Source of the DNA: Pseudovibrio sp. Ad37
Lineage (GTDB): Bacteria; Pseudomonadota; Alphaproteobacteria; Rhizobiales; Stappiaceae
Length of the DNA stretch: 64,000 nucleotides
Reading direction: 5' to 3'
Assembly (NCBI RefSeq): GCF_001623075.1
Contig: NZ_LMCF01000004.1
Coordinates: 38,206-102,205 of the forward strand
In this document: positions 8,760 to 17,554 of the stretch, piece after piece
Position numbering within the stretch: position 1 is the stretch's first letter
Layout of the letters: each line of letters begins with the position of its first letter
Position numbers and translations under genes: made by a program
The notes under the pieces: generated by a model
Databases searched by the model: none
Told to the model about the DNA's origin: nothing
The model's input: only the letters and a program-made list of their open reading frames with translations

Positions 8760-10181
8760 GTGCAAGAACTCCTCCTCAAATGGTCAGCAGTGCTTTTGCC
8801 CTACAGCACCCATGCAAAACTGCTGCCGATTTTGGAAAAACTATTCGACATTCTCTTCAGCAAAGGCGAAGCTGGAGGAGCGCAGCGCTCTGCGCTAATT
8901 GTTTTTGCAGTACGCATCGGAAGCGCGGCACTCGCCTACATCATGCAGGTCTTTTTAGCCCGCTGGATGGGCGCTTCGGAATACGGCATCTTCATTGTTG
9001 TCTGGACGGTCGTCATCATACTGAGCGTTTTCTCAGGGCTTGGGTTTTCTGTTTCGCTTCTGCGTTTCATTCCAGAGTATCTGGAGAAGAAGCAATACGA
9101 GCTCCTCAATGGCTTGCTCTTCAGTGCCCGTTTCCTTGTATTGCTTAGCTCAACAACCATTGCAGTAATTGGCGTAGCCATTGCCTGGACTTTCTCTGAT
9201 TTCATTGGCAATGCATACATCCTGCCGCTTTATCTCATCGCAATCTGCCTGCCCATGCACACCTACACGGGCATGCTGGAAGGCATTGCCCGTGCGCAAG
9301 ACTGGCAGCTCAAGGCAATGCTGCCAGATTTTATAGGCCGCCCCCTTCTAGTGCTCGCATTCATGTTGATTGCACTGATGCTGGGCTATCCGCCAACAGC
9401 CGTCACAGCTTGCATCGTCACCATAGCAGCCGTCTGGACGATCACCTTCTTTCAGACAATTATGATGGAAGTCTCGCTGAACAAAGTCCGCCACGCTGCT
9501 CCACGTAAACTGCAAATAAAGTCATGGCTGCTTGTATCGGTTCCCATGCTGGCAGTTGATGGCTTCTTCCAGCTCATCACCAGCTCTGATGTCATCTTAA
9601 TCGGCCTTTGGCTCCCGCCAGACCAAGTCGGAATTTATTTCGCAGCATCACGCACCCTCGCACTGATGCATTTTGTTTATTACGCGGTACGCGCCGCAAG
9701 CGCACCGCGCATGGCCCGCCTCTACCATTCTGGAGACAGAGATGGCCTCAAGGATTTCGTAGCCAGCGCTGCTAAAATGACCTTCTGGCCAACACTGCTC
9801 ATGGCCGGTTTTGTTATGGCAATTGGACCATTCCTGCTCTCCTTGTTTGGAGAGGACTTTGCTCAAGGCACACCAATCCTCTACATCCTTGTCGTTGGTG
9901 TATTGGCACGCGCATCCGTTGGCCCGGTTGACGCATTACTGACCCTATCAGGACATCAGAACACCTGCGCCAAGATCTATGCCAGTGTCTTTGTAGTGAA
10001 CCTTATTCTCAACACAGCACTTATTCCAACACTGGGCCTGTATGGAGCCGCTCTGGCGACCACATTGGTCATATTTTTTGAAGCATGCATTCTTTATCAC
10101 GTTGCCTACAAACGCCTTGGGTTGCACACATTCATTTTGCCATTGAAGAGACGGGAAACTCCAGTCAATGAAGCAGGATAG
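8760..10181 (+). CDS. polysaccharide/lipid flippase (Wzx/MATE-like)
   Basis: A 473-residue integral membrane protein with about 12-14 hydrophobic segments. The N-terminal motif QVFLARWMGASEYGIF is typical of the polysaccharide transporter (Wzx/RfbX, MOP superfamily), followed by the usual polysaccharide-synthesis C-terminal domain with a mid-protein YFAASRTLAL. Such proteins flip lipid-linked saccharides across the inner membrane. The start is a GTG preceded by AAGG; the first 35 residues are not strongly conserved, so the start is uncertain. Its 3' end overlaps the next gene by 14 nt. No glycosyltransferase or Wzy polymerase lies near, so the cargo is unknown. Confidence 0.88.
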   Translation: MQELLLKWSAVLLPYSTHAKLLPILEKLFDILFSKGEAGGAQRSALIVFAVRIGSAALAYIMQVFLARWMGASEYGIFIVVWTVVIILSVFSGLGFSVSLLRFIPEYLEKKQYELLNGLLFSARFLVLLSSTTIAVIGVAIAWTFSDFIGNAYILPLYLIAICLPMHTYTGMLEGIARAQDWQLKAMLPDFIGRPLLVLAFMLIALMLGYPPTAVTACIVTIAAVWTITFFQTIMMEVSLNKVRHAAPRKLQIKSWLLVSVPMLAVDGFFQLITSSDVILIGLWLPPDQVGIYFAASRTLALMHFVYYAVRAASAPRMARLYHSGDRDGLKDFVASAAKMTFWPTLLMAGFVMAIGPFLLSLFGEDFAQGTPILYILVVGVLARASVGPVDALLTLSGHQNTCAKIYASVFVVNLILNTALIPTLGLYGAALATTLVIFFEACILYHVAYKRLGLHTFILPLKRRETPVNEAG

Positions 10182-11295
10182 CACCACGATAAAACTGCTG
10201 ACACCCGGCAAAGATAAAACAGCGGAACACCTGTGGCGACAACTGTCTCAACAGGCACTGGAGCCCAACCCGTTCTTCTCCAGCAGTTTCGTCAGTGCAT
10301 TCAACGCACACAAGGCAAACGGCTCAATCAAGCTGTTATTGGCACTCGATCCTTCCGGCACAAAAGCGCTCGCGGCACTGCCGGTCATAAGGGTAAGACG
10401 CGGCCTACTCTTCAAGCTGCCGAGCACTTTAGCAGGCGATTATGGGCCACTCGGCACTCTGCTGCTTTCTGAGGAAGCGACGCCAGCAACACTCAACAAA
10501 CTGCTCGAAACCGCCTGTAACTTGAGCTGGACTAAGACGCTAATTCTCCCTTTCCATGGAACCGATGGGCCCACCTATGAATGCCTTGAGCGCACGCTTA
10601 AAGCCCACGGATGGGAGAAACAAGTTGCTTCTAGAGAAGATCGCGCCTTCCAACTATCTGGCAGTGAAGGTCACGCCGATTTTGACGCCCTCAAAAAACG
10701 GTCCTCATGGAAAGGTGCCTTTAAAAACCAGCGCCGGCTGGAAAAAGAAGGATCGCTTTCCTTTAGTATGCTGGAAACCTCAGAGGACATTCAGGCAGGC
10801 CTTGAAGACTTTCTGAAACTCGAGGCAGCTGGCTGGAAAGGCAAGCAAGGCACGGCACTCCTTTCCAGAGCGTCTGATGCCTCTTTCACGCGTGAGCTGG
10901 TATCAAAGTCAGGCGAAGCAGATAACATTCGTATTGGCCACTTGCGGCTCGACGATAAGCTGATTGCGACCAACATCTTGCTCCGTGAACAGGGCCGCAT
11001 ATTTGGCTGGAAAACAACCTTCGACGAGAACCTCGCAAAATTCTCCCCCGGTCAGCTTCTCATCTATTTCAGCACTCAAAAACTTCTCGAAGATCCCGCG
11101 TTCTCAGGTGCCGACTCCCTCTCCACACCGGATAATCAGATGGCAAACAAAGCCTGGACCTCAAGGTTCCCATATGCCACGCTTTTTATTGGCACAGGCC
11201 CAATTGCACGCTTTGCAATGTGGGAGGCGCAAGCAGGAGCTCGTGCAAAATTGGCGTTAAAGGGCAAAATTAAGAAACTGCTTGGTCGAAAATAG
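10168..11295 (+). CDS. FemAB/BioF2-like GNAT acyltransferase
   Basis: A 375-residue cytosolic protein of the GNAT/FemAB-like type often labelled CelD/BioF2. The C-terminal acyltransferase half contains LEAAGWKGKQGTALL, the RIGHLRLDDKLIATNILL strand and the FGWKTTFDENLAKFSPGQLL segment, which are characteristic of this group. Members transfer acyl or aminoacyl groups during cell-envelope or exopolysaccharide synthesis. The start lies inside the flippase gene (14-nt overlap), so the two are translationally coupled and probably act on the same envelope product. The exact substrate is unknown. Confidence 0.82.
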   Translation: MKQDSTTIKLLTPGKDKTAEHLWRQLSQQALEPNPFFSSSFVSAFNAHKANGSIKLLLALDPSGTKALAALPVIRVRRGLLFKLPSTLAGDYGPLGTLLLSEEATPATLNKLLETACNLSWTKTLILPFHGTDGPTYECLERTLKAHGWEKQVASREDRAFQLSGSEGHADFDALKKRSSWKGAFKNQRRLEKEGSLSFSMLETSEDIQAGLEDFLKLEAAGWKGKQGTALLSRASDASFTRELVSKSGEADNIRIGHLRLDDKLIATNILLREQGRIFGWKTTFDENLAKFSPGQLLIYFSTQKLLEDPAFSGADSLSTPDNQMANKAWTSRFPYATLFIGTGPIARFAMWEAQAGARAKLALKGKIKKLLGRK

Positions 11296-11299
11296 TAGC

Positions 11300-12943
11300 C
11301 TAGCCTTCAACCAGCTCAGCCTCTTCCTGCGCTCTATTTCGTAAAATCCGGCGAATAACCTTTCCGCTGGTCGTCAAAGGCATTTCAGAAACAAACTCAA
11401 TCTCCCGCGGATATTCATGAGCAGAAAGCCCCACCCGCACATATTGGCGAATGTCATCAACCAAGCCTTCACTTGGCTCGAAGCCATCTTTCAGAACAAC
11501 ATAAGCCTTCACAATCTCCGTCCGTATCGGATCTGGCTTACCGACCACAGCAGCCAGTCCAACCGCCTCATGTTTGATCAAGCAATCCTCAATCTCAGTC
11601 GGCCCAATGCGATAACCAGCTGAAGTAATGACATCATCATTGCGACCGACGAAGTTGACATATCCATCCATGTCAACAACACCTTGGTCACCTGTCAGCA
11701 TCCAACCACCAAGGAACTTGCTCTGATCGGCCTCAGGTTTCCGCCAATACCCCAGAAACATAACAGGCGTACCACGCCGAACTGCAATCTCGCCTTGCTC
11801 TTCTGGTTCGCAAACAGATCCATCTGGTCGGATAACGGCAACATCATGTCCCGGCACAGCTTTACCAATTGCGCCCGCACGTGAAACTCCTATCCCCGCC
11901 CCAGAGCCCAGCACGAGATTGCACTCAGTCTGACCGTACATCTCGTTTGGCGCAACACCGAGCGCTTCATGACACCAAGCAAATGCTTCACGTCCCAATG
12001 CTTCTCCCGCTGAGCAAACAGAACGTAGCTGGAGTTTTTCAGAATACTTACGATGGTCAACACTTCGCATCATCTTGAGTGCAGTAGGTGGAATGAACGC
12101 GTTACGAACGCCATGTCGAGCCATCAAGTCAAATGCACCTTCCGGATCAAACTTGTCGATCCGGGCAGTTACCACTGGCACCCCGAACTTCAGCGAAGGC
12201 AGCAATGCATTCAGTAAACCTCCCGCCCAAGCCCAGTCAGCAGGTGTCCAAAATGCATCTCCAGCCTGCGGCAGCATCTCATGTGCCATTTGTATACCCG
12301 GCAAATGCCCAAGTAACACGCGGTGCGCCAGCAGCGCGCCTTTAGGCTGTCCTGTTGTGCCTGAGGTGTAAATCATCAAAGCTGGATCATCAGGGCTAGT
12401 CGCATAGCTCTCAAAGCTGTCAGAGCCTTGTTCAAGCAAGTTCCAGAAACCAACAGCTCTATCCCCAGCACCGTCGACACAAATGACATGCTCAAGAAGC
12501 GGGAGCTGCTCACGAAGTGCAGAAAGTTTCTCAAGTCCTGCCTGATTGGTAATCACCACTTTCGCACCAGCGTTCTCCAGCCGGTATCTTAGCGCATCTG
12601 GACCAAACAAAGCAGCCAATGGAACTGCGATAGCTCCGAGCCGATAAATCGCAAGATGAGAGATGGCAGTTTCAGGCGCTTGCGGCAGCAACAATGCCAC
12701 ACGGTCGCGCGGGGCTACACCCAAAGACTGCAGCGAGTTTGCAAGCTGGCAGGAATTTCCTTTGAGCTGACCATAGCTCCACGCTTCAACACCACCAGAA
12801 GACAGCACATGCAGCAAAGCCGTGCGCTTAGGCTCAACATCCGCCCAACGATCACAAGCATCATGCGCAATGTTATAGCGCGCAGGAATAGTCCAGCGAA
12901 ACTCAGCTCGCAATTCCTCGTATGAAGTCAGTGGTGGCAGCAC
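11300..12943 (-). CDS. AMP-binding acyl-CoA synthetase
   Basis: A 547-residue member of the ANL superfamily. It has the phosphate-binding motif YTSGTTGQPKG at 192-201, the MYGQTEC adenine motif, the hinge region with LTGDQGVVDMDGYVNFVGRNDDVI, and the catalytic lysine near the end in LTTSGKVIRR. The pattern resembles acetyl-/medium-chain acyl-CoA synthetases: ATP plus carboxylate and CoA give acyl-CoA. The acid chain length cannot be read. It is convergent with the GNAT gene, only 4 nt apart, and is followed upstream by the CAP-domain gene on the same strand. Confidence 0.9.
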   Translation of the reverse strand: MLPPLTSYEELRAEFRWTIPARYNIAHDACDRWADVEPKRTALLHVLSSGGVEAWSYGQLKGNSCQLANSLQSLGVAPRDRVALLLPQAPETAISHLAIYRLGAIAVPLAALFGPDALRYRLENAGAKVVITNQAGLEKLSALREQLPLLEHVICVDGAGDRAVGFWNLLEQGSDSFESYATSPDDPALMIYTSGTTGQPKGALLAHRVLLGHLPGIQMAHEMLPQAGDAFWTPADWAWAGGLLNALLPSLKFGVPVVTARIDKFDPEGAFDLMARHGVRNAFIPPTALKMMRSVDHRKYSEKLQLRSVCSAGEALGREAFAWCHEALGVAPNEMYGQTECNLVLGSGAGIGVSRAGAIGKAVPGHDVAVIRPDGSVCEPEEQGEIAVRRGTPVMFLGYWRKPEADQSKFLGGWMLTGDQGVVDMDGYVNFVGRNDDVITSAGYRIGPTEIEDCLIKHEAVGLAAVVGKPDPIRTEIVKAYVVLKDGFEPSEGLVDDIRQYVRVGLSAHEYPREIEFVSEMPLTTSGKVIRRILRNRAQEEAELVEG

Positions 12944-13051
12944 ACCAGAAATCCCCTAAACCCAAATTCATTAGTGAAGAGAGTTTATCGCTGCAGCGCA
13001 CAACGAGATACTGGCCTTTGGTCGCTCTTTTAGCCTCCAAAGGAAAGTGGG

Positions 13052-13564
13052 TTAACGCGGTCCGACTACGACAAGGCTCCAGAAAACCTTGTATTTTGAC
13101 CGAGGCGCATAAGCCGTTGCAATACCAATGCGCGTTCCGTTTGCATCCAGCATCACTGCATTATGTTTTGGCGAGTCACGCCAGCCGGAAAAGGCTTCGG
13201 CCCATCGGCGATAACCAGCGCTGAGATTACCCACCGCATGAGCATCACCCTGCCCGGCCCCCTTCATCAAGACAGCGAGCTTAAGATCGCCCTTGCGCGC
13301 AGCGTTAACATCCTCTGCACGAGCCATTCCATCTGCCTGTGCCTGAGCAACACGCATCAAAGCTGGATCAACCGTAACCGGCGATAAATCTGATTGAGAA
13401 CGATAGCTGGAGATCATTGAGGCCACAACACTCGCATCAATCTGCGCAGAGTGGCTCTCTAAGTTCTGATAGTAGCTTGGCGTTTCATCAGGGCTGACAC
13501 AACCAGTGAGCATCAGTCCAACAGCAAGAACCAGAGCAATACTCCCACTACGAAACGTCTTCAT
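13052..13564 (-). CDS. CAP-domain (SCP-like) lipoprotein
   Basis: A 170-residue protein with a lipoprotein signal ending LMLTGC (Cys 22), so it should be anchored in a membrane facing the periplasm. The rest is a CAP/SCP domain with LMRVAQAQADGMARAED, the VGNLSAGYR loop and the W-x-DSPKHNAVMLDANGTRIGIA segment containing the conserved His. Bacterial CAP proteins are poorly characterised; some bind lipids or ligands. It is transcribed towards the AMP-binding gene, about 110 nt away, with no obvious shared function. Confidence 0.88.
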   Translation of the reverse strand: MKTFRSGSIALVLAVGLMLTGCVSPDETPSYYQNLESHSAQIDASVVASMISSYRSQSDLSPVTVDPALMRVAQAQADGMARAEDVNAARKGDLKLAVLMKGAGQGDAHAVGNLSAGYRRWAEAFSGWRDSPKHNAVMLDANGTRIGIATAYAPRSKYKVFWSLVVVGPR

Positions 13565-13662
13565 ACAAAATCACTTTTCGGCAAATTTCGAATCTCTCGG
13601 ACACACTACCGACTAAATGAGGCAAACCAAGCTCAAACTAAAAGCACACGTATAAGTGAATT

Positions 13663-13690
13663 AAAAAAGGCCGGACAAAGCCGGCCTTTC
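13663..13690 (-). terminator. terminator of the betaine/choline ABC operon
   Basis: Perfect 9-bp stem AAAGGCCGG / CCGGCCTTT with loop ACAAAG. On the minus strand it is followed by TTTTTTAATT. It lies 20 nt after the stop of the ATPase gene. Confidence 0.88.
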
Positions 13691-13709
13691 AAACTTCTTG
13701 GTAAAAACG

Positions 13710-14975
13710 TTAGGACGCTTCTTTCAAAGCATGAGGCTTGGCTGTTTCAGCCGTCTCATTCTTCTCTTCAGCACCTTCAGTCTCAGCATCGGTTTGCTCT
13801 TCTGGAGGTGTCAGCACGCTACCCATCTCTTCTGGGCTCAACACGCCCATGAGATGTCCATCCTCACAAACAACTGGAACTGGATAATCTGCTTCCAATG
13901 TTGTTGGAAGAGCTTCTTCCAAAGTGCTTTCCAGCTCTACTGCGTTGCTGTCATCAGCAAAAGCATAAAGGGATGGACTATCACCTGGCTTAGCAACTTC
14001 CTCTGCAAGACCTTCTTGCGTAACGATGCCGCGGAATTCTTTGTCCTCAACCACATAACCAAAGTCTTCGTCATGACGACGCATATCGGCCAGCGCCTTT
14101 TCCATGTTGTCATGGGTAATACGCACAGCAGGTGGCTGCATAACGGTATCAACGGTCAACACGCGAGCACGGTTCACGTCACGCACAAACGCCCGCACAT
14201 AATCATCAGCTGGTTCAAGCAGGATTTCTGGCGGCGTACCAACTTGTGACAGCACACCGTCCTTAAGAATCGCGATCTTGTCACCAATACGCAAAGCTTC
14301 ATCCAGATCATGCGTGATAAACACGATGGTCTTATGCAGCTTCTCCTGCAGCTCCACCAACTGATCCTGCATCTGAGAGCGGATCAACGGATCAAGTGCA
14401 GAAAACGCTTCATCCATCAGCAGAATATCAGCATCTGTTGCAAGCGCACGGGCAAGACCAACACGCTGCTGCATGCCACCGGAAAGTTGGCTCGGGTACT
14501 GGTGTTCAAAACCACCAAGCCCAACCGTTTCAATCCACTCACGAGCAGTAGTCTCGCGGTCTGCTTTTGTAATGCCCTGCACTTCAAGACCGTAAGCAAC
14601 GTTCTGAAGTACTGTCCGATGCGGCATCAGGCCAAAGCGTTGAAACACCATCGACATACGATGACGGCGGAAGTCTTCCAGTTCTTTATCAGAAAGAGCC
14701 ATAACATCCTCGCCATCAACCAGAATGTGCCCGTCTGTTGGGTCAATCAAGCGGTTAAAGTGACGAATAAGCGTAGACTTACCAGAACCGGAAAGGCCCA
14801 TGATCACAAAAATCTCGCCCTTCTCGATGCTAAGGGAGACATCATGCAGGCCAAGAGTATGGTCAGTTTCAGCAAGCAGCTGATCTTTGCCCACACCGTT
14901 TTTGACCTTGGCAAGCTCCTTGCCAGGCGCCTTGCCAAAAATCTTGGTAATGTTTTGTACTTCGATCAATGCCAT
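13710..14975 (-). CDS. proV: glycine betaine/choline ABC transporter ATPase with CBS domains
   Basis: A 421-residue ATP-binding subunit. It has Walker A GLSGSGKST (about 58-66), the Q-loop VFQRFGLMPH, the signature SQLSGGMQQR and Walker B ADILLMDEAFSALDP, then two CBS-type segments (about 275-390) as in ProV/OpuAA, and an acidic Glu/Thr-rich tail. CBS modules in this family sense ionic strength. Last gene of the minus-strand set substrate-binding protein, permease, ATPase; 11 nt separate it from the permease. ChoV (choline) is the main alternative label because the binding protein resembles choline/betaine types. Confidence 0.9.
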   Translation of the reverse strand: MALIEVQNITKIFGKAPGKELAKVKNGVGKDQLLAETDHTLGLHDVSLSIEKGEIFVIMGLSGSGKSTLIRHFNRLIDPTDGHILVDGEDVMALSDKELEDFRRHRMSMVFQRFGLMPHRTVLQNVAYGLEVQGITKADRETTAREWIETVGLGGFEHQYPSQLSGGMQQRVGLARALATDADILLMDEAFSALDPLIRSQMQDQLVELQEKLHKTIVFITHDLDEALRIGDKIAILKDGVLSQVGTPPEILLEPADDYVRAFVRDVNRARVLTVDTVMQPPAVRITHDNMEKALADMRRHDEDFGYVVEDKEFRGIVTQEGLAEEVAKPGDSPSLYAFADDSNAVELESTLEEALPTTLEADYPVPVVCEDGHLMGVLSPEEMGSVLTPPEEQTDAETEGAEEKNETAETAKPHALKEAS

Positions 14976-14986
14976 GTGTTAGCGCC

Positions 14987-15856
14987 TCACCCTGTTATCT
15001 TGCGATGCGCCTGCATCCGTTGTCCGGCTGATTGTGTGATACGGTCAAACACAACGGCAAGAACAACAATCGCTAAGCCGCCGAGCAAACCTTGTCCTGC
15101 ATCATTACGTTGCAACCCAAGCAGAACGGTTTCGCCCACGCCGCGTGCGCCAATCATGGACGCAATCACCACCATAGCCAACGCCATCATCATAGTCTGG
15201 TTAATACCCTGCATGATGGAAGGCAGCGCAAGTGGGATTTGAACGCCCTTAAGGATCTGCCAGCGCGTCGCACCAAAGGCCCGGCTCGCCTCAACAACCT
15301 CTTCATCCACATAACGGATGCCAAGATCCGTCAGTCGAATAAGCGGAGGAGCAGCATAAATCACAGTCGCCAGAATAGCTGGCACCTTACCCAGACCAAA
15401 CAGCATGGCCGCAGGAATAAGATAAACAAAGCTTGGAATAGTCTGCATCAAATCCAATACCGGATTGAGCAAAGCTCTGAAACGGTTTGAACGAGCAGAA
15501 ATAACGCCAAGCGGCACGCCGATCACCACGGAGATCAGCACGGCAACGAGCAAGATCGCCACTGTTTGCATAGACTTTTCCCAAAGCCCCAATGTGCCGA
15601 TGAACCACATGGCCCCCATCATAACCAGGCTAAGCCCCCACCGGCGGCTCGCAGCAAAGGTAATCAGGCCGATGCAGATCAAAATAACGATAGGGTCGGC
15701 ACCTCGGAGAAGTCGCTCTAACCGCACCAGCAAAAATAGGATGGAGTTGGAAAAGGCCTCAAATCCATCGCCGTAATTCACGACGAGAAAATCAACCAGA
15801 TGGTTTGTGGAAGTCCGGATAGGTTTCCCAAAGTTGGGAAACACGTCGAAAGCCAT
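14987..15856 (-). CDS. proW: glycine betaine/choline ABC transporter permease
   Basis: A 289-residue inner-membrane permease with about six to seven hydrophobic segments. The BPD_transp_1 coupling region is seen in EASRAFGATRWQILKGVQIPLALPSIMQGINQ (the EAA loop that docks on the ATPase). The N-terminal part (FGKPIRTSTNHLVDFLVVNYGDGFEAFSNSILFLL) is the usual ProW head. The ATG at 15856 has AGAGG seven bases upstream. It lies between the binding protein and the ATPase genes, with an intercistronic hairpin at 15883-15907 before it. Confidence 0.92.
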   Translation of the reverse strand: MAFDVFPNFGKPIRTSTNHLVDFLVVNYGDGFEAFSNSILFLLVRLERLLRGADPIVILICIGLITFAASRRWGLSLVMMGAMWFIGTLGLWEKSMQTVAILLVAVLISVVIGVPLGVISARSNRFRALLNPVLDLMQTIPSFVYLIPAAMLFGLGKVPAILATVIYAAPPLIRLTDLGIRYVDEEVVEASRAFGATRWQILKGVQIPLALPSIMQGINQTMMMALAMVVIASMIGARGVGETVLLGLQRNDAGQGLLGGLAIVVLAVVFDRITQSAGQRMQAHRKITG

Positions 15857-15882
15857 GTGATCCTCTTATTCTTCATAGCAAG

Positions 15883-15907
15883 GATCACGGAAACAAGTTC
15901 CGTGATC
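15883..15907 (-). other. intercistronic hairpin between binding protein and permease
   Basis: A perfect 10-bp stem GATCACGGAA / TTCCGTGATC with a 5-nt loop, placed 26 nt before the permease start and 45 nt after the binding-protein stop. There is no good T-run on the minus strand, so it is more likely an mRNA-stabilising or partial-termination element that lets the abundant binding protein be made in excess. Confidence 0.6.
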
Positions 15908-15952
15908 ACTTTTCATTCGCTAATTTTCAAAAACAGTCAGCTGTCTTTGATA

Positions 15953-16978
15953 TTACAGAGCAGATTTCACACGCTCAGCGACATCAGCTGGAACCCAACC
16001 GGTCCAGAGTTCTTCGTTGTTTTTCAGGAACTCAGCAGCAGCATCATCTGTGGTTCCGCCAGTGTCCTGCATGTAAGCAAGAGCTTTGGAAACGTCATTA
16101 CTGGTGGTTTCATAAGCAGTCAGGAACTCAACCAGTTTAGGCGCAGAAGTATGGAACTCTGTGTTGACGAAGACGTGCGTCGCAGACAGAGGATACGCAA
16201 CCGCCTCGGTCACTTTGGATGGATCTGTCTCTGCAGACAGCTTATCCCAAGCTTCTTTGCTGTAGGTAGGCTCTTCCAGCTGAATCAGATCATCAGCAAC
16301 CTTACCCATGACCCAGGTTGGACCCCAGTAATAAAACACGATTGGCTTCTTACGACGAACGTTTGATTCAATCGCAGCTGCAAGCGCTGCACCTGTACCA
16401 GGACGGAAGTTCACAAAGCTATCAAGCAAGCCATAAGCGTTGAGCTTTTTGGAGTTGATGACCTCACAGCCCCAACCAGCGATACAGTTGTAGAAGCGAC
16501 CTTTTTCTGGCTCTTCTGGGTCAGAAAACACGTCTTTGTACTTTGGCAGGTCAGATACAGACTTCAGACCTTTTGCGGGCGCGTCATCGCCTTCAACCAG
16601 ATATTTTGGAATAAACCAAGCCTGTGTCGCATCAGGGAAGTTCACGCCAAGATCAACAAACTGGTTCTTCGCTTTGCCTTCAGCAAGAGCTTCAGTCACG
16701 TTGTCTGGCCAGATTTCCATGGTCACATCGATATCGCCACGCGCCATACCGTTCAGAAGCGGAATAGTGGAGCCTGGGATGACATCCGTTTCACAGCCGT
16801 ACCCTTTTTCAGCAATGAACTGAGCTACAGAGTTGTGAAAAGCATTGGAGTCCCAATCCAAACCAGCAAACACGATAGGACGGTCAACTTCACAAACAGG
16901 ATCTGCAGCTTCTGCTGTAGACACAGCAAAAGGGAATGCAACTACGCATGCAGCGAGAGCAGATTTAAAATTCAACAC
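15953..16978 (-). CDS. proX: glycine betaine/choline-type periplasmic binding protein
   Basis: A 341-residue type-II periplasmic binding protein of the OpuAC/ProX group. The signal peptide (residues about 1-25) ends STAEAA. The body shows VFAGLDWDSNAFHNSVAQF, the GDIDVTMEIWPDN segment and the aromatic WGPTWVMG and GWGC segments usual in ligand pockets for quaternary amines. The start is a GTG at 16978 with GGAGG six bases upstream; a TTG at 16990 is possible but lies in that site. First gene of the transport operon, with a long AT-rich promoter region upstream. It supplies osmoprotectant or a carbon/nitrogen source. Confidence 0.9.
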   Translation of the reverse strand: MLNFKSALAACVVAFPFAVSTAEAADPVCEVDRPIVFAGLDWDSNAFHNSVAQFIAEKGYGCETDVIPGSTIPLLNGMARGDIDVTMEIWPDNVTEALAEGKAKNQFVDLGVNFPDATQAWFIPKYLVEGDDAPAKGLKSVSDLPKYKDVFSDPEEPEKGRFYNCIAGWGCEVINSKKLNAYGLLDSFVNFRPGTGAALAAAIESNVRRKKPIVFYYWGPTWVMGKVADDLIQLEEPTYSKEAWDKLSAETDPSKVTEAVAYPLSATHVFVNTEFHTSAPKLVEFLTAYETTSNDVSKALAYMQDTGGTTDDAAAEFLKNNEELWTGWVPADVAERVKSAL

Positions 16979-17554
16979 GGATGCCTCCAAACAACCAAAA
17001 CATACTTTTTGTTCGGTCAGAGAGAAAAGCCGCCAAGGACAGCTTGTCGTTCTGGCCGTAATGCTAAGTCAAAAACTCAGCAATTGCAGGACACACTAGG
17101 TTGAGCACATCAACTGCACCGTTAAAAATAGATAAATTCAATTTTCTGTCAACTTAGACATCTGCTCAAGATATTTTCCGAAAATAAATATAAAAAGATA
17201 TACTATGTGAATACACTGAATATGAAGTTATAAAGCTTTCACAACTCCCTAGTACCACCATTTAAAACGCAAAATAAGAGAAAAAAAATTTACTGAAGCA
17301 AAACTACTATTTTAAACTTTCTTTTACAGGTAATCCCCACGGAAAATTCAGGTAATTTCACAGTAAATTGAAATAAAAAAATAACGTCAAATGATGTCGA
17401 ATAATCACGTAGATTACAAAAAGAAAAGCGCAGAGAAAATCTGCGCTCATTTAATAATATTGAATCATCGTTCAATAAAAAAATATAAGTGAGAAACTTA
17501 AGGAAACCGGGAAGTTGACAGCATAAAAGCGCCAACTTCCTTTCGTGATCCTAC
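16979..17554. other. intergenic region upstream of the ABC operon
   Basis: About 575 nt of AT-rich DNA between ccrA (3' end) and the binding-protein gene (5' end). It contains the ccrA terminator near 17428-17446. The rest must include the transport promoter. A minus-strand frame at 17290-17535 has no protein-like character and is left out. Confidence 0.5.
17420..17447 (-). terminator. probable ccrA terminator
   Basis: Stem GCGCAGA / TCTGCGC with a 5-nt loop, followed on the minus strand by TTTTCTTTTT. It lies about 110 nt after the ccrA stop codon. Confidence 0.7.

Noticed and set aside
14310..15242. 310-residue plus-strand frame across the ABC transporter ATPase and permease
   Set aside because: Antisense to two well-supported genes and crossing their boundary.
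17290..17535. 81-residue minus-strand frame downstream of ccrA
   Set aside because: AT-rich, Phe/Leu-rich read-through of non-coding DNA that includes the ccrA terminator hairpin.
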